8,137 bases of DNA from Candidatus Bathyarchaeota archaeon (GTDB taxonomy: Archaea; Thermoproteota; Bathyarchaeia; RBG-16-48-13; GCA-020355125): NCBI GenBank assembly GCA_030607815.1, contig JAUWJG010000034.1, forward strand, positions 1 through 8,137, read 5' to 3'. The notes under the pieces were generated by a model. That model was given only the letters and a program-made list of their open reading frames with translations. It had not been told where the DNA came from and ran no database searches. The translations under genes were made by a program, and so were the position numbers. Below, in pieces: positions 5,362 through 8,137 of this stretch. Positions within the stretch are counted from its first letter, which is position 1. Every line of letters begins with the position of its first letter.

Positions 5362-7767
5362 CTACTTTCTCTTTCCTACGATGAATTCTGGAAACTCCTT
5401 AAGTTTTTCTGCCATTACTCTCAACTTTTTATCAACAAGCTCGTTTATGGTTCCCTTTTGGAATTTTCCATCTGTCTTTATCATACCCGCTTTTTCTCCT
5501 GTGAGAACCTCGATTCCTTGATCGATTGTTTTCACAGGGTATATATGGAATTGTCCCTTTTCCACAGCATCCACTACTTCCTCTTTAAGTATGAGATTTT
5601 TCACATTGCTATATGGAATTAAAACACCTTGTTTTCCTGTAAATCCTTTAATTTTACAGACTTCAAAAAACCCTTCTACTTTTTCGTTTACTCCTCCTAT
5701 TGCTTGTACTTCTCCTTTCTGGTTCACTGATCCTGTTACTGCTATATTTTGTTTAATTGGTACTCCTGAAATAGCGGAAAGGATAGCATATACTTCTGTA
5801 CTGGATGCACTATCTCCATCCACCATTCCGTAGCTCTGTTCAAAGACTAGGCGGGCTGAAAGACTGAGAGGTTTATCTTGGGCATATTTCTCTGTCAAAT
5901 AACCGTTAAGTATCATTACTCCTTTTGTATGGATGGAACCTCCTAGTTTTGCTTCACGTTGGATATCGACGATTCCTTCTCGTCCTAGGCCTACACTAAC
6001 GGTTACTCTAGATGGTGAACCGAAGGAAAAATCTCCTAGACTCATAACTGATAATCCATTTACTTGTCCTACGGTTTCCCCCACGGTATCGATGAGAATG
6101 ACTTCCTTTTCCATCATCTCTCGAATCTTCTCTTGGATAAGGTTTGATCGGTAGAGTTTTTCTTCAATAGCTTTTTTTACATGCTTAGCAGAAACATAGG
6201 CTGTATCTTCTTGGGTAGCATAGAAATTAGCTTCTCTAATAATATCTGCAACAACAGCAAACCTTGTTGAAAGTTTATTTTGATTAGCTGCTAACCTAGA
6301 ACCATACTCTAATACTTTCTCCACTCCTGAGACATCTAAATGTTTTAACTTCTCTTTTTGACAGAAGGTACAGATAAACGACGCATATTTTCGTACGTTC
6401 TTTTCATTTTTGTTCATAGTTGTGTCAAAATCTGCCTTAACCTTGAAGAGCTCTTTGAAATCCCGATCTAATGCGTAAAGTTGTTGATAAAGAAAGGGGT
6501 TTCCAATTAAGATCACCTTTATCTTTAAAGGAATGGGACTAGGTCTTAATCCCTTTGTAGTGATAAACCCTAAGCGTTCCCCTGCTTCTTCGATATCGAT
6601 ACATTTATTCATCAGAGCTCTTTTTAAGGCCTCATATGATGTAAAATTTCGTAGTAAATCTTCAACTGGAAGCACTATATATCCCCCATTGGCTTTATGC
6701 AGAGAACCTCCACGAATCATAGTGAAGTCAGTGGTTAAGACTCCGAACTGAGCTTCTTTCTCTATTCGTCCTAAAAGATTCGAATATTTAGGATTATGCT
6801 CCATAACCACAGGACCACCATGTGTGTCTGAATTATCAACGATCACATTCACTTCATATTTCCTGAATGGCATTTCCTTTAACCAAGGTGTTGGAAATGG
6901 AAGCTGAGGAGTAGCTCGAGGTTTCCCTATAAATGTAACGAGATTATTTAGAATATCCTCCTGAACTTCTTTAATGTAAGCTGTAACCTCAGGAAAATCC
7001 GTGTATTTCTCAACTTCATCCGAGACAAAGTGTCCTATTGTATAAATGGTTACTTCCCGATTTAATTTTTTGAGCTCATCATTAACCTTTTTATCTAAAT
7101 TCCTAGCTTGTCTTGTAGCACTTCTCAGATCTGATCTTAATCCTTCACTTCTTTTTTGTATTTCCTCTCTTATTTGAGGGCTTAATGCCATTATCTCTTC
7201 ATTATTCATCGGTTTTCCTTCACTCATCGGGATAATAAGTAAACCCATGGATGTGCTTTGAAGAAAGAAACCCTGTTCTTGTGCTCTTCTATTGAGTTCA
7301 GCAAAGATTTCCATTTTTTCTTTTTCAATGGATTTTACAGTTTCCTCTCTTTTTGTGGCATAATCTTCACTCTCAAATACTTTCGGAAGCGCCCTCCGTA
7401 CTTCGGTAATGAAATCTTTCATATCTTTTTGAAATTCTTTTGCCATTCCTGGAGGGAATCTTATTGCTTTCGGTTCATAAGCATTACGAAAATTGTTTAC
7501 ATAACACCAGTCAGAAGGGACTGGTTCCGTTTTAGCTATCTCCTCAATAAAATCTTTTACCGCTGATGTTTTGCCTGTTCCTGGTACCCCCGCAACATAT
7601 ATGTTAAAGCCTTTCTCCTTGATATTCAAACCAAACTTAAGAGCTCTTACAGCTCTCTCTTGACCAATAATTCCTTCAAGAGGTTTCAACTCAGCAGTCG
7701 TTTCACAATTAAGCATTGTTGGATCGAAATTCATTCTCAGCTTTTCAACAGGTAATTCATATACCAT
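5362..7767 (-). CDS. lon: Soluble Lon-like AAA+ protease (AAA_32 / peptidase S16 type)
   Basis: The 801-residue protein belongs to the Lon-related AAA+ family with a YcbZ-like architecture. Residues 1-75 carry the entry to the ATPase domain with intact Walker A GVPGTGKT (60-67, K66). A long helical, charged insertion (about 110-275, coiled-coil-like at 140-240) follows. The ATPase resumes around 300-450 with the family segments GGPVVMEHNPKYSNLLGRIE and LHKANGGYIVLPVEDLL (356-372). Residues about 555-760 are the S16 protease domain with the Ser-Lys dyad: S653 in DGDSASS and K696 in GGVNEKVEG. Both ATPase and protease sites look intact. I see no membrane segment, unlike the membrane-anchored LonB typical of archaea, and no N-terminal Lon substrate domain. 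The family degrades damaged or regulatory proteins, but substrates are unknown. The ATG is supported by AGGGTGA 6 nt upstream. trxB lies 79 bp before it and superoxide reductase 94 bp after. Confidence 0.92.
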   Translation of the reverse strand: MVYELPVEKLRMNFDPTMLNCETTAELKPLEGIIGQERAVRALKFGLNIKEKGFNIYVAGVPGTGKTSAVKDFIEEIAKTEPVPSDWCYVNNFRNAYEPKAIRFPPGMAKEFQKDMKDFITEVRRALPKVFESEDYATKREETVKSIEKEKMEIFAELNRRAQEQGFFLQSTSMGLLIIPMSEGKPMNNEEIMALSPQIREEIQKRSEGLRSDLRSATRQARNLDKKVNDELKKLNREVTIYTIGHFVSDEVEKYTDFPEVTAYIKEVQEDILNNLVTFIGKPRATPQLPFPTPWLKEMPFRKYEVNVIVDNSDTHGGPVVMEHNPKYSNLLGRIEKEAQFGVLTTDFTMIRGGSLHKANGGYIVLPVEDLLRNFTSYEALKRALMNKCIDIEEAGERLGFITTKGLRPSPIPLKIKVILIGNPFLYQQLYALDRDFKELFKVKADFDTTMNKNEKNVRKYASFICTFCQKEKLKHLDVSGVEKVLEYGSRLAANQNKLSTRFAVVADIIREANFYATQEDTAYVSAKHVKKAIEEKLYRSNLIQEKIREMMEKEVILIDTVGETVGQVNGLSVMSLGDFSFGSPSRVTVSVGLGREGIVDIQREAKLGGSIHTKGVMILNGYLTEKYAQDKPLSLSARLVFEQSYGMVDGDSASSTEVYAILSAISGVPIKQNIAVTGSVNQKGEVQAIGGVNEKVEGFFEVCKIKGFTGKQGVLIPYSNVKNLILKEEVVDAVEKGQFHIYPVKTIDQGIEVLTGEKAGMIKTDGKFQKGTINELVDKKLRVMAEKLKEFPEFIVGKRK
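7207..7273. repeat. 67-bp exact direct repeat, internal copy (within lon)
   Basis: This stretch, coding for part of the lon helical insertion (about residues 166-187), recurs base for base at 8071-8137. Reading frame and family context show this copy is the native one. The flanking base on the left differs (T here, G there); the right copy ends with the window. Confidence 0.95.
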
Positions 7768-7773
7768 TTCTGT

Positions 7774-7780
7774 TCACCCT
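7774..7780 (-). promoter_or_regulatory. Ribosome binding site of lon
   Basis: AGGGTGA on the minus strand lies 6 nt before the ATG at 7767. It is a good match to the archaeal GGAGGTGA consensus and fixes the start. Confidence 0.65.
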
Positions 7781-7821
7781 ATTAGAAACAAATGTATCTG
7801 TCATAACTTAATTGTTTATCC

Positions 7822-7829
7822 TAAAATTA
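7822..7829 (-). promoter_or_regulatory. Weak candidate TATA element upstream of lon
   Basis: TAATTTTA on the minus strand after an A-rich run could give a leader of about 30 nt. The match is weak. With no T-tract of five or more after trxB, co-transcription with trxB is equally possible. Confidence 0.22.
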
Positions 7830-7846
7830 TTTTCTCTTTAAGATTC

Positions 7847-8082
7847 TTAACTCTCAAGATATTTCTCTGCGTCTAAAGCTGCTTTACAACCTGACCCTGC
7901 TGCAGTGATAGCTTGTCGATACCTGTCGTCTCCAACATCTCCCGCAATAAAGACTCCCTCAACACTGGTTTCTGTCTCGTTAACTACTTTAACGTAGCCC
8001 TTCTCATTCAATTCGATTATTCCTCTGAAGATACCCGTGTTCGGTTTATGTCCAATAGCGATAAAAACGGCATCGGTTTTCC
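7847..8082 (-). CDS. trxB: Thioredoxin reductase, C-terminal fragment (5' part missing at the contig end)
   Basis: The last ~78 codons of a class II pyridine nucleotide-disulfide reductase are present, ending at TAA 7849-7847. They read TDAVFIAIGHKPNT, then VEGVFIAGDVGDDRYRQA and ITAAGSGCKAALDAEKYL. This is the C-terminal FAD-binding signature of thioredoxin reductase (GDV for the FAD pyrophosphate, RQAITAAGSG for the isoalloxazine side). The enzyme passes electrons from NAD(P)H to thioredoxin in the cytoplasm. The CxxC active site and NAD(P)H domain lie upstream and are not seen. Genuine trxB sequence ends within 8071-8082, where it fuses to a copy of lon sequence; in the trxB frame the copy gives a TGA stop (8086-8084) immediately. 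Identity is secure, but the exact upstream boundary is uncertain because of shared bases at the junction. The next gene, lon, starts 79 bp after the stop. Confidence 0.9.
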
Positions 8083-8137
8083 TTCACTCATCGGGATAAT
8101 AAGTAAACCCATGGATGTGCTTTGAAGAAAGAAACCC
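8071..8137. repeat. 67-bp exact direct repeat at the contig end (misplaced lon copy)
   Basis: The final 67 bases are identical to 7207-7273 inside lon and in the same orientation. They interrupt trxB mid-gene and put a stop in its frame. The two copies lie 864 bp apart, so following the copy would close a false loop. The abrupt exact repeat at a contig end suggests an assembly artefact rather than biology. Confidence 0.93.

Noticed and set aside
7913..8125. Plus-strand open frame near the right edge
   Set aside because: It is antisense to the thioredoxin reductase fragment and runs into the duplicated lon sequence.
7207..8137. Terminal repeat as a sign of a circular plasmid or virus, or of a mobile element
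   Set aside because: The repeat links the right end to an internal site, not to the left end of the window, and lies inside two housekeeping-type genes; there is no transposase, integrase or replication gene.

Overview
The window looks like a contig from an AT-rich, anaerobic, probably uncultured archaeon. The evidence is gene content and expression signals: an ADP-forming acyl-CoA synthetase with alpha and beta parts fused, a short XPF-type nuclease without helicase, a two-iron superoxide reductase, AT-rich TATA-like elements upstream of genes, purine-rich ribosome binding sites (GAGG, GGAG, GGTGA), and T-tracts at gene ends. I cannot assign the phylum; Asgard, Bathyarchaeia-like and Thermoplasmata-like lineages all fit.

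Left part, plus strand. The window opens with the last ~55 codons of an oligoendopeptidase F-like M3 peptidase, whose frame is broken by an apparent one-base loss, followed by a T7 tract. After a 218-bp spacer with two possible promoters comes the complete XPF/ERCC4-type nuclease gene (388-1077). A 439-bp AT-rich spacer with no convincing gene separates it from the convergent minus-strand genes.

Right part, all minus strand, in transcription order: the 3' end of thioredoxin reductase (7847 to about 8082), a soluble Lon-like AAA+/S16 protease (5362-7767), superoxide reductase (4890-5267), the fused ADP-forming acyl-CoA synthetase (2620-4722), and a BioD-like/DRTGG protein related to the N-terminal half of phosphotransacetylase (1517-2608). 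The last two are 11 bp apart and almost certainly one operon. They suggest acetyl-CoA (acyl-CoA) conversion to acid plus ATP with a dedicated accessory protein. The trxB-lon-SOR stretch has gaps of 79 and 94 bp and forms a redox and protein-quality neighbourhood; each gene has its own ribosome binding site, and SOR and the synthetase each have a plausible own promoter.

The right edge is not natural sequence. The last 67 bases are an exact direct copy of an internal piece of the lon gene, and they break the trxB frame at once. This is most simply an assembly artefact at a contig end. Together with the pepF frameshift it advises caution about both ends. I did not find a clear new biological system here; the most interesting biology is the pairing of the DRTGG/BioD-like protein with the acyl-CoA synthetase.
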